DNA of 64,000 nt. It comes from Pustulibacterium marinum (lineage in GTDB: Bacteria; Bacteroidota; Bacteroidia; Flavobacteriales; Flavobacteriaceae). Both the position numbers and the translations under genes were made by a program. Below the pieces are notes generated by a model. It was given only the letters and a program-made list of their open reading frames with translations. It did no database searches and was not told where the DNA came from. Shown here in pieces: positions 26,341 to 34,817 of the stretch; positions within the stretch are counted from its first letter, which is position 1; each line of letters opens with the position of its first letter. The stretch spans positions 434,001 to 498,000 of the forward strand of contig NZ_FPBK01000001.1 of assembly GCF_900116665.1 (NCBI RefSeq), written 5' to 3'.

Positions 26341-27684
26341 ATGAGAAATTTTTGGGTTATCGTATTATTTTTGGTTAATCTAGTCAGCTTTGGACAAGAG
26401 CTGAATCAAGCTACACTTCAAGATTTGAAAGAGCAAATCAAAGAAGAATTGAAAGCTGAAATGAAGCAAGAGAAAGATTCGCTTCAGAAAAAGTCAACTT
26501 TCAACCTAAGTAATTTTGATTTGAAAGGATACGGAGTTGTAAATTACTATAACTACAATTATGACACAGATCCTACTTTAAAAGATAAATTTGATCCAGA
26601 GCGATTAAACTTGTATTTGTTCTATCATTTTTCTGATAAAATCAGTTTTAAATCGGAGATAGAATTTGAACATGGAGGTACAGCTTCTACATTGAGCTAC
26701 GATACGCAAGAAGAGTTTGGAGAGTTTGAAGATGAAATAGAAAAAGGAGGCGGTGTAAAGCTTGAGCAAGCACATATCAATTTTCAAATGCTTCCTTGGC
26801 TAAATGCTCGTGTTGGTCGTTTAAAAGTATATTTTGGTTTGCACCAAACGCTAGATGACCCTACAGAATATTTCACAACTCACAGACAAGAAATGGAAAA
26901 CGAAATTCTTCCACTTGGGTGGTATGAGAATGGAGTTGAAATTTATGGAACTTTCGCTAAAAAATTCAATTATCGAGCATATGTGGTAAGCGGTTTGGAC
27001 GCTAGCGGATTCTCCTCTAGAGGTTGGATCAAAGAAGGATATCAGTCTCGTTTTGAAATGGCAACTGCCGAATCTGTTGCGCTTGCTGCTCGTTTAGATT
27101 ATCAATTCGGTACACATAAAAACACTTTTGTTGGTCTAGCGGGTTACATAAATAATGCTGCTGCAAACCGTCCGAAGGATGATATGGAAGAGTCTGCTTA
27201 CGTTACCATGGTTGAAGGTCATATTTCCTATAACGAGAAAAACTTACGCTTTAATGCAATTGGTTTGTACGGAAATTTAGAGAACTCAAATATTGTTTCC
27301 AACAAGAATGCAAATTTGTCGAATAACTTAGGCGTGAAAAGAACTCCGGTAGGTAAAAATGCCTTGGGAGTTTCTGCCGAGTTGGGTTACAATATCCTTT
27401 CTTTCATCAAACCTACATCTGCAAAAAAACTATATGCTTTTGGTAGATATGATTATTACGATACCATGTTTGATGTAGAAGGTAGTATTGTAGATAATCC
27501 AAGATGGGAGCGTAGCTCTATCACAGCAGGTTTCAATTATTACGTGTACCCAAAAATTGTATTGAAAATTCAATATGGAGATCGAAAATTAGGATCAGAA
27601 AATTACGATCAAACAACTCTTGTCTACACCGGTCACAAACAACACGATAAAACATTTTCAACAGGAATAGGATTTAAATTTTAA
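26341..27684 (+). CDS. Outer-membrane porin, phosphate-selective/OprP-like
   Basis: A Sec signal (cleavage after VSFGQ) is followed by a short coiled-coil segment rich in Glu/Lys (about residues 22-52) and then a beta-barrel with alternating strands ending in a terminal Phe (GIGFKF). The pattern of a coiled-coil N terminus and 16-strand-like barrel resembles the Bacteroidota porin family. It heads an operon with an imelysin lipoprotein 13 bases downstream and a dihaem oxidoreductase, so it may let iron or its ligands enter the periplasm. Confidence 0.75.
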   Translation: MRNFWVIVLFLVNLVSFGQELNQATLQDLKEQIKEELKAEMKQEKDSLQKKSTFNLSNFDLKGYGVVNYYNYNYDTDPTLKDKFDPERLNLYLFYHFSDKISFKSEIEFEHGGTASTLSYDTQEEFGEFEDEIEKGGGVKLEQAHINFQMLPWLNARVGRLKVYFGLHQTLDDPTEYFTTHRQEMENEILPLGWYENGVEIYGTFAKKFNYRAYVVSGLDASGFSSRGWIKEGYQSRFEMATAESVALAARLDYQFGTHKNTFVGLAGYINNAAANRPKDDMEESAYVTMVEGHISYNEKNLRFNAIGLYGNLENSNIVSNKNANLSNNLGVKRTPVGKNALGVSAELGYNILSFIKPTSAKKLYAFGRYDYYDTMFDVEGSIVDNPRWERSSITAGFNYYVYPKIVLKIQYGDRKLGSENYDQTTLVYTGHKQHDKTFSTGIGFKF

Positions 27685-27697
27685 AAACAAAACCATC

Positions 27698-28771
27698 ATG
27701 AAAAAGTCATTTTTAATTTTAGGATTAGTAGCAATTACGGCCTTTACGAGTTGTAGCGATAACAGCGCAGACTCTGAAGAAATAGATGAAAATGCAGATT
27801 TATACTTAGAAGTTCTAACAGATGTTTCTAAAGATGTGATTACTGAAACCTACAATAGTTTATATACAAATGCAGCTTCTATGAAAGATGCTGTAGAGGC
27901 ATTTACTATTGGAGATGAAACTGCACTTGCAGCTATAAAAAGTGCGTGGCAAGATACCAGAGCTCCATGGGAAGAATCAGAAGGGTTTTTATATGGTCCT
28001 GTAGATACAGAAGGTATTGATCCAGCGATTGATTCATGGCCAGTTGATGTAAACGCGATCAACAATATTTTAAATAGTGATACTGAAATTACAGAAACAC
28101 TTTTAGAATCTAATAATGAAGCAAGAGGTTTTCATACCATAGAATATTTTATTTGGGGATTGAATGGTGAAAAAGCTGCAGCCGACATTACCGAAAGAGA
28201 ATTAGAGTATCTATTAGCGGCTACGTCAAATTTAGAGAGTAAAACACAAGAATTGTATTACGGTTGGTTAGCTTCCCAAGGAAATTTTGCTGCAAATTTC
28301 ATAAATGCAGGTCAATCAACTTCCATTTATACTTCACAGAAAAATGCGATACAAGAAATTGTAGAAGGAATGGCCATTATTGCAGATGAAGTTGCTAACG
28401 GAAAAATTGAAGAACCATTAAACGGAAACAACGGAAGTGCAAAACCAGAAGCAGAAGAATCACGTTTTAGTAATAACTCAAAACTAGATTTTGCCAATAA
28501 TATGAGAAGTATTCAAAATATTTATTTAGGCGATTTTAACGGAGTTGCAGGAGCAGGTATTTCTGATATAGTTGCAGAAACTGATGCTGGTTTAGATGCT
28601 ACCATCAAAACTCAAATTCAAGATGCAATAGATGCTATTGAGGCAATTCCAGGTACGTTCACAGATGCGATTGAAAATAACAGAAGCGCTGTAAGCGAAG
28701 CTCAGGAAAAGGTAACCGAATTGTTTACAACCTTAGAATCAGAATTAATTCCATTTGTATCAAATTTATAA
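27698..28771 (+). CDS. Imelysin-family (M75-like) lipoprotein
   Basis: A lipoprotein signal with Cys19 (FTSC) precedes an imelysin domain. Two signatures are clear: the helix WQDTRAPWEESE (residues 84-95) and the GxHxxE motif GFHTIEY (His146, Glu149). Imelysins such as IrpA and EfeO relatives bind iron or haem in the periplasm and are named for a peptidase activity that most lack. Placement between a porin and a dihaem cytochrome is typical of iron-uptake operons. Confidence 0.9.
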   Translation: MKKSFLILGLVAITAFTSCSDNSADSEEIDENADLYLEVLTDVSKDVITETYNSLYTNAASMKDAVEAFTIGDETALAAIKSAWQDTRAPWEESEGFLYGPVDTEGIDPAIDSWPVDVNAINNILNSDTEITETLLESNNEARGFHTIEYFIWGLNGEKAAADITERELEYLLAATSNLESKTQELYYGWLASQGNFAANFINAGQSTSIYTSQKNAIQEIVEGMAIIADEVANGKIEEPLNGNNGSAKPEAEESRFSNNSKLDFANNMRSIQNIYLGDFNGVAGAGISDIVAETDAGLDATIKTQIQDAIDAIEAIPGTFTDAIENNRSAVSEAQEKVTELFTTLESELIPFVSNL

Positions 28772-28806
28772 GCTGAATAAAATCTTTTCAAAAACTCAAA
28801 GAAAAA

Positions 28807-30195
28807 ATGAAAAGTACTGTTGCATTAGTTGGTTTAAGTGCCGTTTTTTTTGGATTTACGTCTTGTAAAGAAGATGTAGCTGATGATTACATCGCAATTG
28901 ATTCCCTTGCCGAACGCTACGATGCTGGTGGAGCAACAACGGTTTACCTTACTTCAAGTAATGCATTCAGTACACCGGCCAGTAATTTGTCTGGCGAAGA
29001 TTTAGATTTGCATTTGTTTGGAGATGTAGAATTCGAGGCCGCTTTTGTTACAGCACCTGCAGAGGTTAATGGCGGTATTGGTACTATTTTCAACAACACA
29101 TCTTGCATATCTTGTCATCCAAAAGATGGTCGTTCAGCATTTCCAACGAATATCAATTCATTAAGCGGTTTCTTTTTAAGAATTAGTGCCGAAGGAACAG
29201 ATGAGCACGGTGGGCCAAATCCAATGACAGGATACGGAACGCAAGTGCAAAATCAAGCTATTTTTGGATATGAGCCGGAAGCAAAATTTCAAGTTTCTTA
29301 CACCCAAATTGTAGAAACATTAGCAGACGGAACAGAGGTGGTGCTTCAAAAACCGAATTATAATCTAGTAGAAAATTATATTCCGTTTGAAAGTACGCCA
29401 TTACTTTCTCCTCGTTTGGCGCCGCCTGTTTTTGGTTTAGGATTGCTAGAAGCTATTTCGGAAACATCAATTCTAGTAAATGAAGATGTGAATGATGTGG
29501 ATGGAGATGGAATTTCGGGTAAAGCAAACTATGTTTTTGATGCGTCTACACAAAGTATGCAATTGGGTCGTTTTGGTTGGAAAGCAAATACGGCATCCAT
29601 TTTAGAACAATGTGCCGGGGCTTACAATCACGATATGGGAATTACCAATTATTTATTTCCCACAGAAACTGGATACGGACAAACAAATGGTTATGATGGT
29701 TTAGATGATGATGCTGAAATTACCGATGATATTTTAGATGCAGTTGCCTTTTACTGTAAAACCATAGCGGTTCCTGCACCTAGAAATTTAGAAAATGAAA
29801 GTGTACTGCGAGGTGCTGCGATATTTGATGCATTAGATTGTGCAAAATGTCATGTTCCTTCTATGCAAACAGGATCTAGTGATATTACTGCTTTAAGTAA
29901 TCAAACAATTTGGCCTTATTCCGATATGCTTTTGCACGATATGGGAGAAGAACTTGCAGATAATAGACCAGATTTCTTAGCGAATGGTCAAGAATGGAAA
30001 ACCAGACCACTTTGGGGAATAGGCTTAACCAACGTGGTAAACGGGCATACCAATTTTTTACATGATGGTAGAGCCAAAAATATTACTGAAGCCATTTTGT
30101 GGCACGGTGGAGAGGCACAGGCTTCAAAAGAAAGCTTTAAAGCATTGTCTACACAAGATAGAGCAGATTTGCTAGCCTTTATAAACGCACTGTAA
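28807..30195 (+). CDS. Dihaem oxidoreductase (DUF1111/thiol-oxidoreductase-like cytochrome c) lipoprotein
   Basis: A lipoprotein signal with Cys20 is followed by two haem c sites: CISCH (Cys100, Cys103, His104) and CAKCH (about residue 346). The overall pattern, with the terminal segment HDGRAKNITEAILWHGGEA, is that of the DHOR family related to cytochrome c peroxidase and MauG. It could oxidise or reduce iron or copper for the neighbouring imelysin. The electron partner is not encoded nearby. Confidence 0.9.
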   Translation: MKSTVALVGLSAVFFGFTSCKEDVADDYIAIDSLAERYDAGGATTVYLTSSNAFSTPASNLSGEDLDLHLFGDVEFEAAFVTAPAEVNGGIGTIFNNTSCISCHPKDGRSAFPTNINSLSGFFLRISAEGTDEHGGPNPMTGYGTQVQNQAIFGYEPEAKFQVSYTQIVETLADGTEVVLQKPNYNLVENYIPFESTPLLSPRLAPPVFGLGLLEAISETSILVNEDVNDVDGDGISGKANYVFDASTQSMQLGRFGWKANTASILEQCAGAYNHDMGITNYLFPTETGYGQTNGYDGLDDDAEITDDILDAVAFYCKTIAVPAPRNLENESVLRGAAIFDALDCAKCHVPSMQTGSSDITALSNQTIWPYSDMLLHDMGEELADNRPDFLANGQEWKTRPLWGIGLTNVVNGHTNFLHDGRAKNITEAILWHGGEAQASKESFKALSTQDRADLLAFINAL

Positions 30196-30226
30196 TTCGA
30201 ATTTGAAATGACAATTATATAAAAAG

Positions 30227-30253
30227 AAAAGGCTACTAAACAGTAGCCTTTTT
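30227..30253. terminator. Bidirectional terminator between dihaem gene and DUF3050 gene
   Basis: The stem AAAAGGCTACT (30227-30237) pairs with AGTAGCCTTTT (30242-30252) around a 4-base loop. T or A runs lie on both sides. The stem includes the stop codon of the minus-strand gene. Confidence 0.85.
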
Positions 30254-31018
30254 ATTTTCTTGGATAGCATCGTAAATACCATCCCATAATGCGATTCTAG
30301 CTTTTAAAGCTTCTTTGGAAATCTCGGTAGCTTCATTCCATTTTTGCTCGTCGGTACCACAAAGTTCATCTACCATTTGTAAAGCAAGCGGCCCATGTTC
30401 GTCACCGTCCAATTCAATATGTCTTTCAAAATAATAGATCAATTTTTCAAGATCAAAATCAGGGAAATTAGCCTGCATTTCTTTTAAAATTGCTGTGAAC
30501 ATATCTGGTATCAAATCTTCTCTACCAAAAGTAAAAGCAGCAGCAATTTTATGAGGTTTTCCTTCTTCTATTACAGCAAATGTAAAGTTTAAAAACTGAA
30601 CAATGCTTTCTGGTAGTTGGGCATTGTTAATTTCTGTATTGATATTTTCACCATTTGCAATGGCAGCGATAAAGGATTTAATATGTTCCGTATTTGCATT
30701 ACAGTTTTCCATGGCATCCAAATACATTTCGTAATGCGATTGATGTTCCCCTTCTTTATTAATATCAGTTTCTTCTGCTAATACTATCTCATTAATCAAA
30801 TAACGGGTTTGCGGATTTCCTACAGGAATCCATGGAGTAGTGGTGCAAGTAAGTTTTTGTTGTAAAGCTTTTAGAAGACTCATAAAATCCCAAACAGCAT
30901 ATACATGATGTTCTAAAAATAAGGTTAAATCTTCTGGGGTGGTAATTTTTTTATATAACTTATGGTCAAGTAGTTGTTTTCTATAGCTTTCTATAGAAAT
31001 ATTGAGGGTTTCTGTCAT
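30236..31018 (-). CDS. DUF3050 haem-oxygenase-like protein
   Basis: This 260-residue all-helical protein matches DUF3050, a haem-oxygenase-fold family. Potential metal ligands are spread through the helices: HHVYAVWDF, EGEHQSHYEMYL and ERHIELDGDEHG, a His/Glu set that could bind a diiron centre as in HDO-type oxygenases. It converges on the iron-related operon and shares its terminator, but has its own promoter. Whether it acts on haem or another substrate is unknown. Confidence 0.75.
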   Translation of the reverse strand: MTETLNISIESYRKQLLDHKLYKKITTPEDLTLFLEHHVYAVWDFMSLLKALQQKLTCTTTPWIPVGNPQTRYLINEIVLAEETDINKEGEHQSHYEMYLDAMENCNANTEHIKSFIAAIANGENINTEINNAQLPESIVQFLNFTFAVIEEGKPHKIAAAFTFGREDLIPDMFTAILKEMQANFPDFDLEKLIYYFERHIELDGDEHGPLALQMVDELCGTDEQKWNEATEISKEALKARIALWDGIYDAIQENKKATV

Positions 31019-31035
31019 TTAAATTTAATTTTCGT

Positions 31036-31043
31036 CAAAAGTA
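31036..31043 (-). promoter_or_regulatory. -7 promoter element for DUF3050 gene
   Basis: The minus strand reads TACTTTTG, an exact TAnnTTTG match 17 bases before the ATG at 31018. Confidence 0.45.
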
Positions 31044-31132
31044 ATTAATAGTGATGAAACCTTGTTATTTTATAGGTTTTTTAACGACTAAGCTTATTTG
31101 AATACCGTAACTACTTACGACTTTATAATAGT

Positions 31133-31140
31133 TATCTTTG
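31133..31140 (+). promoter_or_regulatory. -7 promoter element for the GAF-like gene
   Basis: TATCTTTG matches the consensus but ends only 4 bases before the ATG at 31145, so transcription from it would give an almost leaderless mRNA. Confidence 0.35.
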
Positions 31141-31144
31141 TACT

Positions 31145-33526
31145 ATGAATAGAAAGAACAGCAATTTACCGTTTAAAATTCTTGTAAGTTTTGATAAGCT
31201 TTTTCAAAGCTATGAAGCTCTTTTAAACAGTGAAAATAAATATGTTAGAGAGCGTGCAGAGCGTATTATGGATATTGCAAATAAATATCCAATTTTAAGA
31301 GATGGTTTTGATGATGTGACGCTTTTGGATACCTATAAAGATCCTATTGATGCGATATTGAGAGATCTTTTTACTCCAACCCTTTCATCCAATGAAATAA
31401 AAGTTGCTACTACGCCTTTACAGGATAAAGTATTTTATACATCTGAACGATTTGATAAAATTATAGAACAAGCTGGTGAAACTTTTCATTTAGAAATCAA
31501 AACGTTGATGGATGATGAAAAATTTATGTTTGCCTGTTGTGCTATTTTGAAAACAGTTTATGGTGTTGAGTTAGATAAAGGCCGCCCGTCTTATTATGAT
31601 ATTCCAGATGCAAAAGGAATTATGAGACATTACAGGTTGGCTTATAATGGAGATTTTATAGATATTCAACCTACCGAAAAAGCACGGGAATTAACTAAAG
31701 AGGACATTACAGAACTACTGGATAATTTTGGAAATATAGAAGTTTGGAAACACTATTTTCCAGATGAGAGCTACGTTTGTAAAGGATTTGTTATTTCAAA
31801 TATTTTTGATGTTACGCTGGATAGTTCCATATCTGAACTGAAAACTAATTTACTTGCCGTAGATAAAAATAATAAACTTTTTCTGCACAATTTTACTGAG
31901 ATTTTTAAATCAATGTTTGGAATTCCAGACATTCAATTGGGATTTAGCATTTTTAATAAGGAAGATCAGGCATTTGAAAAGATACCTTATGATGGCGTTT
32001 TTAGTTTTCTCATGTGTTCAGAAAGTAATCTAGATTGTAGAGCAGCTTTGTGCGATGAAGCATACGATGATATTCTGGTTAATAACAAATATTTCACGGT
32101 AAGTGATATTACTTCAGTTTATAAGAGTTCGCCAAAATCAGAGCCTTATAAAAGCTTTTATGAAGCAGGAATGCGAAGTAGTATTTTAGCACCAATTTCC
32201 AATGGTAAAGAGCTTCTAGGATTATTGGAGTTAGGTTCGCCTCGGCCTTATGAACTGAACAGTATTGTAGCAAACAGACTAGATGATGTGATACCTTATT
32301 TGGTGGTTACTATCATGAGATCTAAAGCAGAGGAGAAGAATAGGATAGAGGCTATTATTCAACAAGAATGTACTTCCATTCATAGCAGTGTTTTTTGGAA
32401 ATTTGAAAAGGAAGCAAAGCGTTTTCTAAAAGAAAGCATGGCTAATAAACAAGCCACATTTAGAGAAGTTGTTTTTGAGAATGTACATCCTTTATATGGG
32501 CAAATAGATGTGAGAGATTCTTCAGCAGCCAGAAATCAAACCACTAAAAAAGATTTATTAATTCAATTGAATTTGATAAGTGATGTGTTTGATAAAGTTG
32601 CAAAAGAAGCATCGTTACCTATTTACGATGAAATTAAATTCAGAATAAAATCGTACTTAAATCAAGTAAAGACAGAATATCAGAACAATAGTGAACAACT
32701 TATTTTAGACTTTCTACAAGACGAAATTAATCCTGTTTTAAATCATTTGAAAAAGGAAGATGATCAAATGAAGGAACTGGTAAACAAGTATTACGAGAGT
32801 TTAAATGAAAACGGAATTGTTTACAAATACCGAAAAGATTATGACAATGCCATAGGAATTATAAATAAAACCATGGCCGGCATTATCGATGAAAAGCAAG
32901 AGGAAGCACAAAAAATGTTTCCACACTATTTTGAACGCTACAAAACCGATGGTGTAGAACATACCATGTATATTGGAAGTTCTATAGCCAAGGACAGACA
33001 GTTTTCAGAATTGTATTTAGGTAATTTGAGGCTTTGGCAATTACAGGTAATGTGTGAAATGGAAAACGAATTTTATCAACTTTTACCAGATCTTCCATTT
33101 AAACTCAAAGCGGCATCACTTATTTTAGTTCATAATGCTACGCTTTCCATCCGATTCAGAATGGATGAACATAAGTTTGATGTAGACGGAACGTACAATG
33201 CCCGATATGAAATTATTAAAAAGCGTTTAGATAAAGCATTTATAGCAAATACCAAGGAACGTGTAACGCAAGAAGGTAAAATAGCCATTGTGTATGCTTC
33301 TAAAAAGGAAGAACAAGAATACCTTCGTTATATCAAATTGTTACAGGTTCAAAAATACATTTCTGATAATGTAGAAATGATAGAGCTAGAAGCGCTACAA
33401 GGCGTAAGTGGTTTAAAAGCTATTCGCGTAGAAGTGCTTTATACTAGTAAAGATCATATGAATGAATACTTTACTTTGGATAAATTACCAGCATTAAAAG
33501 CTGCTAAACTAAAAGTGGAATCATAA
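31145..33526 (+). CDS. Large cytoplasmic protein with GAF-like region, function unknown
   Basis: This 793-residue protein has no signal or membrane helix. Residues of about 290-395 look like a GAF domain (YFTVSDITSVYKSS, MRSSILAPISNGKELLGLLE). The C-terminal half is helical, with Lys/Glu-rich segments (HLKKEDDQMKELVNKYYE). No output domain (kinase, cyclase, HTH) is visible. Similar Flavobacteriaceae proteins are annotated only as GAF-domain proteins. It is a single-gene unit and converges on the HD/PycTM gene across a hairpin. Confidence 0.7.
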   Translation: MNRKNSNLPFKILVSFDKLFQSYEALLNSENKYVRERAERIMDIANKYPILRDGFDDVTLLDTYKDPIDAILRDLFTPTLSSNEIKVATTPLQDKVFYTSERFDKIIEQAGETFHLEIKTLMDDEKFMFACCAILKTVYGVELDKGRPSYYDIPDAKGIMRHYRLAYNGDFIDIQPTEKARELTKEDITELLDNFGNIEVWKHYFPDESYVCKGFVISNIFDVTLDSSISELKTNLLAVDKNNKLFLHNFTEIFKSMFGIPDIQLGFSIFNKEDQAFEKIPYDGVFSFLMCSESNLDCRAALCDEAYDDILVNNKYFTVSDITSVYKSSPKSEPYKSFYEAGMRSSILAPISNGKELLGLLELGSPRPYELNSIVANRLDDVIPYLVVTIMRSKAEEKNRIEAIIQQECTSIHSSVFWKFEKEAKRFLKESMANKQATFREVVFENVHPLYGQIDVRDSSAARNQTTKKDLLIQLNLISDVFDKVAKEASLPIYDEIKFRIKSYLNQVKTEYQNNSEQLILDFLQDEINPVLNHLKKEDDQMKELVNKYYESLNENGIVYKYRKDYDNAIGIINKTMAGIIDEKQEEAQKMFPHYFERYKTDGVEHTMYIGSSIAKDRQFSELYLGNLRLWQLQVMCEMENEFYQLLPDLPFKLKAASLILVHNATLSIRFRMDEHKFDVDGTYNARYEIIKKRLDKAFIANTKERVTQEGKIAIVYASKKEEQEYLRYIKLLQVQKYISDNVEMIELEALQGVSGLKAIRVEVLYTSKDHMNEYFTLDKLPALKAAKLKVES

Positions 33527-33535
33527 AAAAATAAC

Positions 33536-33566
33536 TTAACAAGCCAGTTTACATCTGGCTTGTTAA
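33536..33566. terminator. Hairpin between convergent GAF-like and HD/PycTM genes
   Basis: The 12-base perfect stem TTAACAAGCCAG (33536-33547) pairs with CTGGCTTGTTAA (33555-33566) around a 7-base loop. Read on the minus strand a T-rich run follows, so it terminates the HD gene best. Its right arm lies inside that gene's 3' end. Confidence 0.75.
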
Positions 33567-34766
33567 ATCTGATATTTGTCTAATATTACCATAAAGGTTA
33601 TAAGCAATTCCAAAGGCTATAACAGAGATGACAATTCCGATAATAAAAATGGTGTAAGTTAACCTCAGAATTTTATATTTTTTGTGAAGCACCAATCCAA
33701 GGTAATATAAGTCTCTGGTTAAGCTTGTGTATAAATAATCTTTGTCTTTTACCAATTCTCCAACAGCCCATTCATAATGTTCTAACTTCATTTGATGAAA
33801 ATTTCCGAAGAAGAGTAGATTTACTTTTTTATTGGTAACATCTTCCTTAGTAAATTCTCCTTGAGTTACATTGGGTCTAGTTGCTAAAACAGAAAGTATC
33901 ATAGAGATAACGCTAAACAATATGAAAATTCCAGTAGGAATTACCAAGTATCTATTGTATGGATTATCTAGCTTAGGAAAAATACTGGACAGTGCCAATG
34001 AAATAATTATAGCATTGACCGATAGTAGAATATTTGCTTTTGAATCGGCAATTGCGCTTAGTTCCATATGATTCTTTAGAGCAACACGGAACATAGTTTG
34101 TACACCTCTTTCCGGGCTTTCGTTTTTATATTGAACTTTTAATTGCTCCTTTTTAGCACGCTTTTTGGCCTTTTTCTCTTTTTTGATGAGTGAACGGACA
34201 TTTTCATCCTTTTGTTCTTGCCAAAGTTCACGAGCACATGCTGTATAAAATCTATGACTATTGTTTAGTAAGCGTAAATTCTCTGCTCGCCACTCTTCAA
34301 TAGTGAATTCTTTGCTATCTACCAGTAAAAGTTCTTTTCGCAATAACTCAGCAATCTCTATGTAACTGTCATGACCAAAATGTGAATTATCGGCATCAAT
34401 GATGAGTTTATCAGAAGTTGTTTCGGGCTCTACTCCAGATTTAGTAGCCATAATAAGCTTGCAAACCGCTTCTATATCAATTTCAGGATATTGATGTTCA
34501 GATAAAAATGCTTTTGCAATTGCACAACTCTCTTTTTCATGATCTTTGGATCCAACTGTGGCATAACCTGTGTCGTGAAACCAAGCCGCTATAACTAATC
34601 TTTCACTCTCTTTATCATTTATTTCACATTTTTCCACCAATTCTTTAGTACTTTTAACTACTCTCTGGGTGTGCCGAAGATTATGATACAAGTAGTTTTT
34701 ATCCAATTTATTGGTTAATAGATCTGTAACGTGAGTAGCAATGTTAGCTAGTAAAGTTTGGTTCAT
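33549..34766 (-). CDS. HD phosphohydrolase domain fused to PycTM (DUF5706) membrane domain
   Basis: From the ATG at 34766 the protein has about 405 residues. The N-terminal HD domain shows YHNLRHTQRV (His32), the HD pair FHDTGY (His64-Asp65) and a later IDADN (Asp124/126). A charged Lys-rich linker (about 195-215) follows, then a DUF5706/PycTM region: HMELSAIADSKANILLSVN, two adjacent helices and a third near residues 375-395. PycTM proteins are the membrane effectors of Pycsar anti-phage systems, which answer cCMP/cUMP. No cyclase gene is visible here. An upstream start at 34811 is possible but less likely. It diverges closely from the phosphoesterase gene. Confidence 0.85.
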   Translation of the reverse strand: MNQTLLANIATHVTDLLTNKLDKNYLYHNLRHTQRVVKSTKELVEKCEINDKESERLVIAAWFHDTGYATVGSKDHEKESCAIAKAFLSEHQYPEIDIEAVCKLIMATKSGVEPETTSDKLIIDADNSHFGHDSYIEIAELLRKELLLVDSKEFTIEEWRAENLRLLNNSHRFYTACARELWQEQKDENVRSLIKKEKKAKKRAKKEQLKVQYKNESPERGVQTMFRVALKNHMELSAIADSKANILLSVNAIIISLALSSIFPKLDNPYNRYLVIPTGIFILFSVISMILSVLATRPNVTQGEFTKEDVTNKKVNLLFFGNFHQMKLEHYEWAVGELVKDKDYLYTSLTRDLYYLGLVLHKKYKILRLTYTIFIIGIVISVIAFGIAYNLYGNIRQISDLTSQM

Positions 34767-34817
34767 CTGGTGAAATAATTTTAATTCCAAATTACAAAAA
34801 ATTGCATTCAAATATTT

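Noticed and set aside
33536-33566. Perfect 12-base inverted repeat as an integration or attachment site
   Set aside because: Position between convergent stops and the T-rich flank fit a terminator; no integrase or direct repeat is nearby.
33549-34766. A full Pycsar defence system
   Set aside because: Only the effector-type domain is visible; no pyrimidine cyclase is encoded in the window, so I do not call a defence system.
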